From positions 735,541-799,540 of the forward strand of contig NZ_CM011002.1 in the NCBI RefSeq assembly GCF_000158095.2: a DNA stretch of 64,000 bases, in the 5' to 3' direction. Below the pieces are notes generated by a model. The model saw only the letters and a list, made by a program, of their open reading frames with translations, was not told the DNA's origin and did not search any database. This document shows, piece by piece, positions 27,711-36,591 of this stretch. The position numbers and the translations under genes are program-made. The stretch is from Roseibium alexandrii DFL-11 (GTDB lineage: Bacteria; Pseudomonadota; Alphaproteobacteria; Rhizobiales; Stappiaceae). Numbering within the stretch: position 1 is the stretch's first letter; each line of letters begins with the position of its first letter.

Positions 27711-28961
27711 TTACTGCGCCGGATCCAAAACTTCTTGCTTCTGGCGGCGGGCGAAGGGTGTCTCGTCGCTTGTCGCCGATACTGGGTCTCCGGTTGCCGC
27801 GTGATGCGTCATGATGTTGCTGTGATTGTCTTGCCGAGCTTGGCGCAGGCAAATGCCAGCGATTTCAATCGCGCGCTGAATATCGGTGTCGGCGGTGCCG
27901 GTAAATATCCCGGCGCTCAATCGCGCGGCGACCTTATTGCCAGACGCCGACTGGCTTTCCGTAACCAGCATTTTGGAAATCCGGCGGGCGTAGGAATTCG
28001 CTTCAACACCGTCGGATAAAGGCATGAACACAACGATCTGGCCAGTTGGCAAGTGACCCGCAACTGCAGTTGAGGGCAATGTGGAACCGGCGATTTTCCC
28101 GAAGAGTTTCTGCAAGGCGTCGCGCATGGTCACGCCATAACGCTCTTCGATCTGTCTCAGCTCGTCGATGTCCATCAGGACCAGCGCATAGGGGGCGGAT
28201 GACGCGGCCAATTGTTCGTGGTGTTGCGAAGTGGCGCGCATGAAACCACGCTGATTGAGCAATCCTGTTTGGGGGTCTTTCTCCGCTTCTTCCCGATACT
28301 GGTGCCGCTGCATCTCGAAGATCGACACCGTGATCCCGACCAGCTTCAAGACGATTGCCGTGATCAGAGCAAGGAAACACAGTTGCAGGGGCAGGGTCTC
28401 ATAGGCCTCTAGAAGCGTTGGGTAGTGTTTTTGCAAATGCGTGCCGATCAGGCTGATCCGAACTGCAACGTCCATGGAAAACGCAATCGTCAAAAACCAG
28501 CTGCTGACCCTGTGAAGGTTCAAGCGCATGCTTTCCCGTACACAGAGCAAAACCCCGAGCAGGCAAAAGCCATTGATGTAAATGACCCGCAAAAGAATGT
28601 CTGAGCGGAAGAACTCAAACGCATAAAGGCCCAGCCATCCAAGTGTTCCTGCGACCGGGAGCCACAGGTAATACATCTTACTGCCGTTCAAGAGTGCGAT
28701 TGCACTGGGCCTCAGACCAAACCCGATGGTCAGGAGGGCGTTGGCAACAATGATACTGAGCGCATCTGGAATGGCACCGCGTTGACTGATCATTGTTGCC
28801 GCCGCCGCGGACAAAAAGAGGCAAATTCCCCAAAGCCCCCAACCGGCCCGAACAGATTTCGGAGCGGACCGCATTGCGATCGACAAAACAGTCATGACGA
28901 CCGCGCCGATCAGATAGGCCAGAGTAACAACCGTAAAGAGGGTTTTGACGTCCAGGTTCAT
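27711..28961 (-). CDS. Multi-TM protein with degenerate GGDEF domain
   Basis: Membrane protein of 416 residues: about seven hydrophobic helices (1-215) resembling the N-terminus of the neighbouring gene at 29129-30361, then a GGDEF-fold domain (about 230-385). TGLLNQRGF and LVLMDIDELRQIEERYG are recognisable, but at the place of the GG(D/E)EF loop the sequence reads HLPTGQIVVFMP, so both glycines and the acidic residues are lost. It cannot make c-di-GMP by the normal mechanism. It may bind nucleotide, or act as a partner of the intact paralogue next to it. The start is ATG 28961, with no strong ribosome binding site. Confidence 0.85.
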   Translation of the reverse strand: MNLDVKTLFTVVTLAYLIGAVVMTVLSIAMRSAPKSVRAGWGLWGICLFLSAAAATMISQRGAIPDALSIIVANALLTIGFGLRPSAIALLNGSKMYYLWLPVAGTLGWLGLYAFEFFRSDILLRVIYINGFCLLGVLLCVRESMRLNLHRVSSWFLTIAFSMDVAVRISLIGTHLQKHYPTLLEAYETLPLQLCFLALITAIVLKLVGITVSIFEMQRHQYREEAEKDPQTGLLNQRGFMRATSQHHEQLAASSAPYALVLMDIDELRQIEERYGVTMRDALQKLFGKIAGSTLPSTAVAGHLPTGQIVVFMPLSDGVEANSYARRISKMLVTESQSASGNKVAARLSAGIFTGTADTDIQRAIEIAGICLRQARQDNHSNIMTHHAATGDPVSATSDETPFARRQKQEVLDPAQ

Positions 28962-29128
28962 GGCGGGAAAGTCTGAATCAATGAATGTGACGAAAACGGA
29001 AGGTGTCGAATCTATACACTACCGGCTACCATATGTCCTCGCCAATATTAACGAAGGCGTGTCAGCTAGACTCGCGCTTTAGCCTTAAACGCAGTGCCGA
29101 TTGTTTCCGCAAAATGGCAGATTTTGCA

Positions 29129-30361
29129 TTACAAGCTCGCAACCATACCCCGTGGCTGGTTCGCTGTATTCACAATCGTCAGCTCGTCAGAGGGAACAGT
29201 CTTGTCGAGAGCGACATGCCGATTGCGGCCGGTTTTCTTGGCTTCGTAAAGTAGCTGATCGGCGTGATCAAAGGCCTGTTCGAAATCATGGCTGGTCGTC
29301 GCAGTGATCAGACCGGCACTGACCGTAATTCCCGACGCTTCCGACTTTGGGCAAATCGCGCACTGCGAAATGACTTCACGAAGTCTGCCAAGTAGATGGA
29401 CGGCATCTGCTTTTTCAGTTTCCGGCAAAAGCACAGCAAATTCCTCGCCGCCGATCCGCCCTGGCGGAATTGCGCGGGGGAAGATCGATTTCATGGCCGT
29501 TCCAAAGGAGGCGAGCACGCGATCACCGGCAGTATGTCCAAACTGGTCGTTGATCGACTTGAAATGATCAATGTCGATCAGGATGAGAGTGAAGGCTTGA
29601 GTTTGGGCCGTTGATGAGAACCAGCGTTTAGCCGCCTTTATGAAAGCACGCCTGTTTGCAAGACCGGTCAGGCTGTCGGTCAAGGCCTGCTTCTCAAACC
29701 GGACCTGGATGCGTTCAATGGCCATCGCGACAAAGGAGGCCGACACAATGACAATCGCCACCATCAACAGCACCAAATAGGCCAGTGGCTGGATGGGATT
29801 TGCAAAGACCTTGAGGGATTCGTGCTGGTAGATAAACTGGCTGCCGATCGTCATTAGGTAGGCTGATGCTTCCAAAAAGCTGCCGACCATAAACAATATA
29901 ACCGATGTCAGATGTTCGCTGTTCAATCTGAATACACGCCAAACGGAGTATGCCGCAGCCGCAAGAAGCATCGATTGGACGAAAATCAGTCGCAGCGTAA
30001 ACGATGCAAAGAAATCTGGAACAATGCAAATGACTGTCCAGCCGCTAAGGGCTGCCAGCAGCATCCAGCCCCGAGCCGGGCGTCCGTAAAACACAGCAAT
30101 GGCTTCCGGGCGCAAGGCAAAGCCGATCAAAACGAGAGCATTCGCAAACGTGATGCTCCAGAATGCTGAGATCTCGGATCGGAAGGCGACAAGAACAGTT
30201 CCACACGCCACAAAAAACATGGCGGGCGCGTAGATGGCAAATGCCAAGCGTGTTGCCCGGTTGGCTTTCTTCAGGCTCACAAGAAACGCCAGCAAAATCA
30301 GCGCACTTGCAAATTCTGCTGCTGCCAATGCGATCAACAGTGTCGGCGTGTCCAGTGTCAT
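29129..30361 (-). CDS. Multi-TM diguanylate cyclase (GGDEF)
   Basis: Membrane diguanylate cyclase of 410 residues that makes c-di-GMP from two GTP. Seven or so hydrophobic helices occupy about 1-220, followed by a GGDEF domain (about 240-395) with DSLTGLANRRAF, LILIDIDHFKSINDQFGH and an intact active loop RIGGEEFAVLLPE. No RxxD inhibitory site precedes the loop, so product inhibition of the usual kind is not expected. It is the upstream neighbour (167 bp) of a related gene with a destroyed loop, which suggests an old tandem duplication. The input signal of the membrane part is unknown. Confidence 0.92.
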   Translation of the reverse strand: MTLDTPTLLIALAAAEFASALILLAFLVSLKKANRATRLAFAIYAPAMFFVACGTVLVAFRSEISAFWSITFANALVLIGFALRPEAIAVFYGRPARGWMLLAALSGWTVICIVPDFFASFTLRLIFVQSMLLAAAAYSVWRVFRLNSEHLTSVILFMVGSFLEASAYLMTIGSQFIYQHESLKVFANPIQPLAYLVLLMVAIVIVSASFVAMAIERIQVRFEKQALTDSLTGLANRRAFIKAAKRWFSSTAQTQAFTLILIDIDHFKSINDQFGHTAGDRVLASFGTAMKSIFPRAIPPGRIGGEEFAVLLPETEKADAVHLLGRLREVISQCAICPKSEASGITVSAGLITATTSHDFEQAFDHADQLLYEAKKTGRNRHVALDKTVPSDELTIVNTANQPRGMVASL

Positions 30362-30542
30362 GCTGTCTTCCGGCTCGTTGGATCACGATTCTAAATTTAA
30401 GATAGATAAAATATAATAACGCAACTAATGCGCTTATGTCATTTTTTACATGTAAAGTGTTGGCAAATACCTAACCGCGTGACGGTGAGTTTGATTGTTC
30501 TCTGATCTATCTCTATCCCGCTGTTATCAAATACAATAGATC

Positions 30543-30564
30543 CCGTGCGGCTGCTGCCGCACGG
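30543..30564. terminator. Hairpin downstream of the GyrI-like gene
   Basis: Perfect 8-bp stem CCGTGCGG-ctgctg-CCGCACGG in the 225-bp gap between two minus-strand genes, 23 bp after the stop of the GyrI-like gene. No real T-run follows on either strand, so it may be a weak terminator or an RNA-stabilising stem. Confidence 0.4.
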
Positions 30565-30586
30565 CCACTCGCGTATAAAAAGACGC

Positions 30587-31054
30587 TCATGAAAGGCTGA
30601 CATAGACATCCGTCAAAAGCGCGTCTTCAGGCGTGGTGGCCGGATCGTTGAGATAGACTTCCCACGCAGGTGCCCCCATGGTTAGTCGTTCCTTCTCCAT
30701 CCATGACATCATTTCACCATAACTGTCACGAAGCGTTGAGTAGGCACCTTTGTGCTGAAAATAGACAACCTTTCCGGCCGGAGTTCGGTCGAACTGGATT
30801 GGCGCTTCCCCTTTGTTTGCGGCGTCCGGTGAAACAGAAAAACCGGCCCTGAAGGTCATGGTTTCAGGATTGTATGTATAGTAAACAGCCAATACTTTGC
30901 CGCTCGTTTCTATTCTGTTTTTCTGGATGAAGGCCCATACGGACTGAAATATCTTGCCCATGGTCGTTCCGATATCAGCAGGATCCATGCTGCAAGTCGC
31001 CTCTTGAAAAAGATAGGGCGTCTCTTCAACGGTGATTGTTTTGAAGTCAGGCAT
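30587..31054 (-). CDS. GyrI-like effector-binding domain protein
   Basis: Cytoplasmic protein of 155 residues made of one GyrI-like/AraC effector-binding domain: two repeats of a beta-alpha-beta-beta pattern with TITVEETPYLFQEATCS near the start, GFSVSPDAANKGEAP in the middle and the typical AYSTLRDSYGEMMSWMEKE and PAWEVYLNDPATTPEDALLTDVYV near the end. Such stand-alone domains bind hydrophobic small molecules or inhibit DNA gyrase. ATG 31054 is chosen because AAGGAG lies six bases upstream; an upstream in-frame ATG (31075) has none. No DNA-binding domain is attached. Confidence 0.88.
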   Translation of the reverse strand: MPDFKTITVEETPYLFQEATCSMDPADIGTTMGKIFQSVWAFIQKNRIETSGKVLAVYYTYNPETMTFRAGFSVSPDAANKGEAPIQFDRTPAGKVVYFQHKGAYSTLRDSYGEMMSWMEKERLTMGAPAWEVYLNDPATTPEDALLTDVYVSLS

Positions 31055-31502
31055 CTCACTCTCCTTATCGTCCAAGGGGCTGGTCCTGACTATTGTCGAG
31101 GCCCCAGGGCAGAGTGTCGATGATCCTTGTCAAAAAGACGGATGATTGCGTGGTGAAGTGTGCCGGCAACACCGATGTTCTATCGCACCTTTTGCACGAC
31201 GCTCTGGTCGGCGGCCAAATCAGTTCAAATTCGTACCGAAGCGCACGGATTTTAACCAAAAACAGCGTAAGGCGGGGCAATCGCGTTTGTAGCAGAGGGC
31301 GGCACGATCGTAATCGACATCCCGAACCAGATCCTGAGAGGGTGCTTTCCTGTGCAGAACATGCCTCCCGTCCTCCGGCAAGATTGCAGGTGCGCCTAAC
31401 GCGATCTTTTGTGCAAAGCGACGCGTACGCCTTGCATCACCAAACTATTGACCCACTTATCGTAAAACGAAGAACGACCGCTTAGGCCATCCGGACCCCT
31501 TC
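31055..31502. other. Intergenic region, 448 bp, no convincing gene
   Basis: Lies between the divergent GyrI-like gene and the DUF457 hydrolase gene. Open frames of 71 (minus) and 130 (plus) codons occur, but neither has a ribosome binding site, a recognisable domain or sensible composition (the plus frame is unusually rich in Arg and His). It should hold two promoters; I see no clear operator or hairpin. Confidence 0.5.
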
Positions 31503-32570
31503 ATGGATTCAATTACCCAATTCGTACTGGGCGCAGCCGTTTCAACTGCGTGTCTTGGCAAGAAAATCGGTCCACGGAAAGCAGCGCTTGTAGGCGGCCT
31601 ATTGGGGACCGTTCCGGACCTGGATGTTCTGATTCCGTTCGCCGACCCGGTCGACAGCTTTGTCTATCACCGTGGATGGACACATTCGATGTTTGTTCAT
31701 GCGCTGGCGGCACCGGTCTTTGGGGAGCTGCTCGTTCGCCTCTACAAGGGTTTAAGAGAGCACCGCTGGCTGACTTACCTGACGGTTTATCTGTGTTTCG
31801 CGACCCACGCGATGATTGATGCGATGACCGTCTATGGGACACGTATTTTCTGGCCGTTTTATCCAGATCCCGTGGGTGTCGGATCAGTCTTCATCATCGA
31901 CCCGGTCTACTCGCTGCCGCTTTTGTTTGTCGCAATATGGGCGTTTTTCAAAAGGGACTGGACACAAAGATTTGGACGGTGGGTCGGTGGCGTTCTGGTG
32001 GCGACCAGCGCCTACATGCTGTTGTCGGTGGGAATTCAAGCCCATGTCGAACAAAGGGCAGAGCAAATCTTCGCCAGCCAGGGAGAGGTTCCCGAAAAGA
32101 TCTTCGCCATCGCAGCGCCGTTTAATATTGCGCTCTGGAAAGTGATCAGTCTCGATGAAGACCGGTATCAGAACCTTTACCTGTCGCTCTTTGATGGGGA
32201 TCAGGAACCGGAGATTTACACTCATCCGCGCCATCCTGAACTCGTTGCTTGTGTTCAAAACTCGGATGCTTACCAAAAGCTCGATTGGTTCAGCCGCGGT
32301 TTCAATCGCGCGGAACTGGTGGACGGTAAGGTGGTCATCTCGGATCTGCGGATGGGTCTGACACCAGGTTATGCGTTCCGGTTTGCCGTTGCTGAACAGA
32401 CGGATGGCGGCATTGTTCCGATGATGCCAGAGCGCGATTTGTCTCTGCGCCGCGCTGACAGCGAAGACTTCGCCTGGCTCGGTGAGCGTTTGAGAGGGCG
32501 GCCTGCTATACGCGCGGCCGAAGCGTCAGAAAAGTCGTCTGTTGCGTCGGTTGCCGAGCGCTCATGCTAG
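31503..32570 (+). CDS. DUF457/YbcI-like membrane-bound metal-dependent hydrolase
   Basis: Inner-membrane protein of 355 residues. The N-terminus has DSITQFVLGAAVSTACLG, the motif TVPDLDVLIPF (about 36-46), HRGWTHSMFVHAL (about 56-68) and FATHAMIDAMTVYGTR (about 98-113), the conserved Asp/His set of the YdjM/YbcI family. Four to five hydrophobic segments lie before residue 185. The C-terminal half (about 190-355) is soluble and less conserved. Members are predicted phospholipase- or hydrolase-like enzymes, with no proven substrate. The gene converges on the Mpo1-like gene with a 16-bp gap. Confidence 0.85.
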   Translation: MDSITQFVLGAAVSTACLGKKIGPRKAALVGGLLGTVPDLDVLIPFADPVDSFVYHRGWTHSMFVHALAAPVFGELLVRLYKGLREHRWLTYLTVYLCFATHAMIDAMTVYGTRIFWPFYPDPVGVGSVFIIDPVYSLPLLFVAIWAFFKRDWTQRFGRWVGGVLVATSAYMLLSVGIQAHVEQRAEQIFASQGEVPEKIFAIAAPFNIALWKVISLDEDRYQNLYLSLFDGDQEPEIYTHPRHPELVACVQNSDAYQKLDWFSRGFNRAELVDGKVVISDLRMGLTPGYAFRFAVAEQTDGGIVPMMPERDLSLRRADSEDFAWLGERLRGRPAIRAAEASEKSSVASVAERSC

Positions 32571-32586
32571 TTTGAGCGTACTTGCG

Positions 32587-33069
32587 TCAGTATTTGATCC
32601 CGGCCTTGCGATACACAAAATGCAAGAGCCACGCCGGTCCGATCAGCAGGAACTGAATGTCCTTTATAAAGGACGGTTTCTTGCCTTCGATCTTGTGGCC
32701 GATAAACTGCCCGATCCATGCAAGAACAAACACTGCCAACGCTGTTTGCCAGAGTGGCAGCGGCAGGCCGTAGCTGGCGTTGATGGCGGAGCATATTGCC
32801 CCGATGACTGCCATGCCAAAGGCAAGGGGAACGGAGAGGGTCAGGTAGTAGAGCGTCGCCAGCCCGATCACAAGCGTTGACCAGTTAAGGTAAGGCACTG
32901 CGGCGAACCATGACGGAACCGGCAGGCTCCAGAGCAATGCGGTGACGGTCCAAACGATCACGGGAACACAAATCCAGTGAATAAACTTGTTGGTCGCGTT
33001 CTGGTGGCTTTCGCCATACTCCGCCAACAGACTGTCAATCCGGCGGTTGTTCGCTGTCTGTGTCGTCAT
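32587..33069 (-). CDS. Mpo1-like (DUF962) membrane protein
   Basis: Membrane protein of 160 residues, DUF962/YGL010w family. It has RIDSLLAEYGESHQNATNKFIHWICVP at the start (the His of SHQN and of FIHW are family-conserved), four hydrophobic helices, and a C-terminal WIGQFIGHKIEGKKPSF motif with the third conserved His. Yeast Mpo1 is an iron-dependent dioxygenase that oxidises 2-hydroxy fatty acids in sphingoid base breakdown. Bacterial members may act on similar lipids, which is an inference. Ribosome binding site GGGAGGAG lies before ATG 33069. An 18-bp palindrome sits in its promoter region. Confidence 0.9.
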   Translation of the reverse strand: MTTQTANNRRIDSLLAEYGESHQNATNKFIHWICVPVIVWTVTALLWSLPVPSWFAAVPYLNWSTLVIGLATLYYLTLSVPLAFGMAVIGAICSAINASYGLPLPLWQTALAVFVLAWIGQFIGHKIEGKKPSFIKDIQFLLIGPAWLLHFVYRKAGIKY

Positions 33070-33103
33070 GCGCTCCTCCCGTATGCTCGTGCATTACTCT
33101 TAT

Positions 33104-33121
33104 ATTGAACATATGTTCAAT
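33104..33121. promoter_or_regulatory. 18-bp perfect palindrome, candidate operator
   Basis: Perfect dyad ATTGAACATATGTTCAAT, 35 bp upstream of the Mpo1-like start and about 207 bp before the ammonium-transporter fusion gene that diverges from it. Size and symmetry fit a TetR- or LacI-type dimer site. It is unlike the alphaproteobacterial LexA box (GTTC-N7-GTTC). Confidence 0.6.
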
Positions 33122-33328
33122 TAAAATCAACCGCCGACTTAGGCTGTTTTGACGTTTCCCTGCGACCGCAAAGGTGGTGATTTGCATAGAATAAGATCTC
33201 CTGCAGGCATGTAATTGCATGAAAGTTGAGCAGTGTGCTGAACTTGTCGGCATTGGCAATATTTGCAAGGCATAATTAACAAATTGCGCAGGATCATGCC
33301 GCCCATTCTGGTTTCTTGGGCGGTTGGA

Positions 33329-36300
33329 ATGCGTAAGCTTCGGGTACAGTTCGAAACTCTTGTTTGGTGTGGAGTTTTTTTTCTTCAGGGTATGATGCTG
33401 CCTGCGCAGGCTGCTTCGGATGATTTGCAACAGCGCCTTGATATGGTCTGGGTGCTGGTTGCTGCGGGGCTGGTTCTTCTGATGCAGCTCGGCTTCATGC
33501 TGCTTGAAGCAGGCATGGTCCGGTCAAAGAACTCCATCAACGTTGCGCAGAAAAATCTGCTTGATCTAGCTGTTTGCGTGATCATTTTTGCCGTGTTCGG
33601 ATTTGCAGTTGCGTTTGGGGCAGGAGGCACATGGTTTGCCGGCTACGATGACCGGTTGTTTTTGCTGTCAGACGTTACGCCCTGGGCTCTGACCGTGTTC
33701 GCGTTCCAGGTCATGTTCTGCGGGACTGCGGCGACAATCATTTCCGGCGCAGTTGCTGAACGCATGCGGCTTCAGGCCTATGTCTGGTGCACGGTCTTAA
33801 CCGCAGCCGTCATCTACCCGGTCTTTGCCCGTTGGGCGTGGGGCGGCGTTTTGTTCCCGGACGCCGAAGCCTTCCTTGCCGATCGCGGCTTTGTAGATTT
33901 TGCAGGGTCAACGGTTGTTCACGGGACCGGCGCCTGGATTGCGTTGGCAGCGTGTATCATCCTCGGTCCCCGTATCGGGCGGTTTGACGCCGAGGGCCGA
34001 GCTTATCGTATTCAAGGGCACAGTTCCGTTCTGGCAACAACCGGTGCTGTCGCTCTCTTCGTCGGCTGGCTCGGATTCAATGGTGGCTCAACACTGGCCG
34101 CCAGTTGGGATGTGCCCAAGATCTTCGCCAACACGGTCCTGGCGGCCGCAGCCGGGACTGCCGCTGGGTATCTGGCAGGCAAGTATCGGGATGGCGTGGT
34201 TTTACCGGAAAACTCTATTTCGGGGCTTCTCGGCGGTCTCGTGGCAGTGACTGCCGGGTGTCATTTTCTTTCGCCCGGCGGTGCGCTGTTGGTTGGAGCT
34301 GCCGGAGGTGCCACAGCGCTGTTCGGAGCGCTTGTCCTTGAACGGTATTTCAGGCTGGATGATCCCGTCGGCGCGATCAGCGTTCACGGATTTGCGGGTG
34401 TCATTGGAACGCTTGGCCTTGCCGTTTTGGCGCCTGCAGAGGCATTGCCGCTCGGTGCGCGCGTGCCTCAGTTTCTGGTTCAGCTCCAAGGCATCTTGAT
34501 CAACTTCGTCTGGTGTTTTGGTGTGAGCATCCTATTCCTTTCAGTGTTGAACAGGTTCAGCCCGCTGCGTTTGTCACAGCAGGATGAAGACATCGGTCTA
34601 AATGAGGCTGAGCATGGGACACGCCTCGGGATCGGACATGTTGAGGATGCGCTCGATAGCCTGATTGCCGGAAAGGCCGATCTTTCCATGCGCCTTCAGG
34701 TGTCCAAAGGCGAAGATTCTGAGCGCCTAACCCGGTTGTTCAACGCGCTTATGGACACGGTCCAAAGTCAGGAGCAGGCCCAGTCCCGGGTCGCTGATGC
34801 AAAACGGACCCAGGAAGAAGCAGAGCGTCTGTCTGCGCTCGCAAATGCCACCTTCGATGCGATTGTGATTTCGGTCGATGGACGGATCCTGGACGGCAAC
34901 AAAACGTTTGAAGAGCTCGTCGGTTATTCGATTTCCGAACTAGAAATGCGCGGTCTTTATGAGTTTGTGGAGACCGATGTTGCCGGAACTCTGGAAGATC
35001 ATCTGATCAAGGCGGAGAAGGAGCCGCGCGAGGTCGTATTCGTCAACCGCGCTGGCGAACGGGTGCCGGTTGAGATCCGGACCCGCGTGATCGCTTACCG
35101 GGGTGTTCCAACCCGTGTTTCAGCCCTTGTTGATTTGCGTGAGCGGAAAAAGGCGGAAGCGCAGATCCTTCATCTCGCGCAGCATGATCCCCTGACTGAT
35201 CTTCCAAACAGGGCCGTCTTCAACGCCGAACTTCAGCAGACAATGCGCCGATGTGAAAAGAAGGAGCAGGGCGCAGCGCTGCTGCTTGTTGATCTGGACA
35301 AGTTCAAAGACATCAATGATCTGCATGGTCACCCTGCCGGGGATGCGGTCATTCGTGTCACGGCTGAGCGTCTTTTGAGCGCTTGCCGGGGCAGTGACAC
35401 AGTGGCGCGTCTGGGCGGGGATGAATTCGCCATTATCCAGACGTCGATTTCATTCGCCAATCAGGCGGAAGATATGGCGCACCGTCTGGTAGCCATTCTA
35501 TCTGAACCGGTCAATTGCGGACACGGGCTAATTGTGAAACCAGGGGCCAGCATTGGGGTTGCCATGATCGCGGCAGGTCAAAGCGAGGAGCAGGTCGTTT
35601 CGAACGCTGATATTGCCCTCTACAATGCCAAAAGCGCTGGACGGCAGACATATTGCCTGTTCCGAAAAGGCATGGGTGCTGAGGTGCGGCAGCGCCGCGA
35701 AATGGAAAAGGATCTGCACGCGGCTCTCGCTGATGACCAATTCGAGCTCTATTTTCAGCCGCGCCTGAACCTCGCCACGGGGAATATCGTTTCCTATGAA
35801 GCGTTGATCCGCTGGAATCATCCGGACCATGGGCTTGTCAGCCCAGTGGAGTTTATTCCGGTTGCCGAAAACTCAGGCCAAATTATCGGGATCGGTAAGT
35901 TCGTGCTTGAGCGGGCGCTTGCAGTTGCGGCACAGGAAATCCCCACCGGCAACATCAGCTTGAATGTCAGTCCGGTTCAGTTTCGGGACAAGGATTTCAT
36001 TGAGGACGTGGCGCGTGCCATTAAGGCGTCTGGAATTCCTGCGAACCGGATTGAACTTGAAATCACGGAAAACACCCTGATCGAGGATGATGCACGGGCT
36101 CTTTCCATTCTCACGAAACTGAAGGATATCGGGGTAAAGATCGCGCTGGATGATTTTGGGGTCGGGTATTCATCCCTCAGTTATCTTAGCCGCTTCCCCT
36201 TCGACTGTATCAAGATCGACCGGTCCTTTGTGTTGGAAGCCCAGCAGAACTACAACGCATTGGCGATTATCGAGGCCGTAGTCAGACTGGGCAAGGCGCT

Positions 36301-36523
36301 TGATATGCGGATCGTTGCCGAAGGCTTGGAGGACACTGAAAACCTCTGCCTTTTGGCAGCTCAGGGGTGCCATGAAGTTCAAGGGTATTTGATTGGCAAA
36401 CCTGTTCCAGTCAACAAACTGGTCCGGGTCGCGCCTAAGGCTGTGCTGGCAGCGTTAGATCAGATCCGGTTTGCCGCTGAACTCGGCAGTGATGATATCC
36501 CGCCTGCAGAAATGGCCAGTTGA
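33329..36523 (+). CDS. Ammonium transporter-PAS-GGDEF-EAL fusion receptor
   Basis: Single chain of 1064 residues. Signal peptide about 1-28 (LPAQAAS), Amt/Rh domain about 30-410 with eleven hydrophobic helices, coiled linker about 440-500, PAS about 504-620, GGDEF about 625-785, EAL about 800-1050. Amt pore residues are present: the first gate Phe (AFQVMF), Trp of WAWGG, Asp and first His of DFAGSTVVH, second His of ISVHGFAG; the second gate Phe is Leu (GWLGFN). GGDEF is intact at 696-700 with an RGSD inhibitory site upstream. EAL motifs (EALIRW at 824, ELEITENTLI, DDFGVGYSS, VAEGLE) are intact. Predicted role: ammonium controls c-di-GMP. The start is uncertain (33296 or 33329); 33329 gives a normal signal peptide. 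Confidence 0.9.
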   Translation: MRKLRVQFETLVWCGVFFLQGMMLPAQAASDDLQQRLDMVWVLVAAGLVLLMQLGFMLLEAGMVRSKNSINVAQKNLLDLAVCVIIFAVFGFAVAFGAGGTWFAGYDDRLFLLSDVTPWALTVFAFQVMFCGTAATIISGAVAERMRLQAYVWCTVLTAAVIYPVFARWAWGGVLFPDAEAFLADRGFVDFAGSTVVHGTGAWIALAACIILGPRIGRFDAEGRAYRIQGHSSVLATTGAVALFVGWLGFNGGSTLAASWDVPKIFANTVLAAAAGTAAGYLAGKYRDGVVLPENSISGLLGGLVAVTAGCHFLSPGGALLVGAAGGATALFGALVLERYFRLDDPVGAISVHGFAGVIGTLGLAVLAPAEALPLGARVPQFLVQLQGILINFVWCFGVSILFLSVLNRFSPLRLSQQDEDIGLNEAEHGTRLGIGHVEDALDSLIAGKADLSMRLQVSKGEDSERLTRLFNALMDTVQSQEQAQSRVADAKRTQEEAERLSALANATFDAIVISVDGRILDGNKTFEELVGYSISELEMRGLYEFVETDVAGTLEDHLIKAEKEPREVVFVNRAGERVPVEIRTRVIAYRGVPTRVSALVDLRERKKAEAQILHLAQHDPLTDLPNRAVFNAELQQTMRRCEKKEQGAALLLVDLDKFKDINDLHGHPAGDAVIRVTAERLLSACRGSDTVARLGGDEFAIIQTSISFANQAEDMAHRLVAILSEPVNCGHGLIVKPGASIGVAMIAAGQSEEQVVSNADIALYNAKSAGRQTYCLFRKGMGAEVRQRREMEKDLHAALADDQFELYFQPRLNLATGNIVSYEALIRWNHPDHGLVSPVEFIPVAENSGQIIGIGKFVLERALAVAAQEIPTGNISLNVSPVQFRDKDFIEDVARAIKASGIPANRIELEITENTLIEDDARALSILTKLKDIGVKIALDDFGVGYSSLSYLSRFPFDCIKIDRSFVLEAQQNYNALAIIEAVVRLGKALDMRIVAEGLEDTENLCLLAAQGCHEVQGYLIGKPVPVNKLVRVAPKAVLAALDQIRFAAELGSDDIPPAEMAS

Positions 36524-36591
36524 TCCAATCCAAACTGTCAAAGCATTGATTGTTCTGAAGGGTTGCGTGTCTGGATTGATGGCTTGAAACG

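Noticed and set aside
31093..31485. Possible 130-residue gene before the DUF457 hydrolase
   Set aside because: No ribosome binding site, no domain, and Arg/His-rich composition typical of chance frames.
33104..33121. LexA (SOS) box reading of the palindrome
   Set aside because: It resembles the Gram-positive SOS box, but alphaproteobacterial LexA uses a direct repeat GTTC-N7-GTTC, which is absent.
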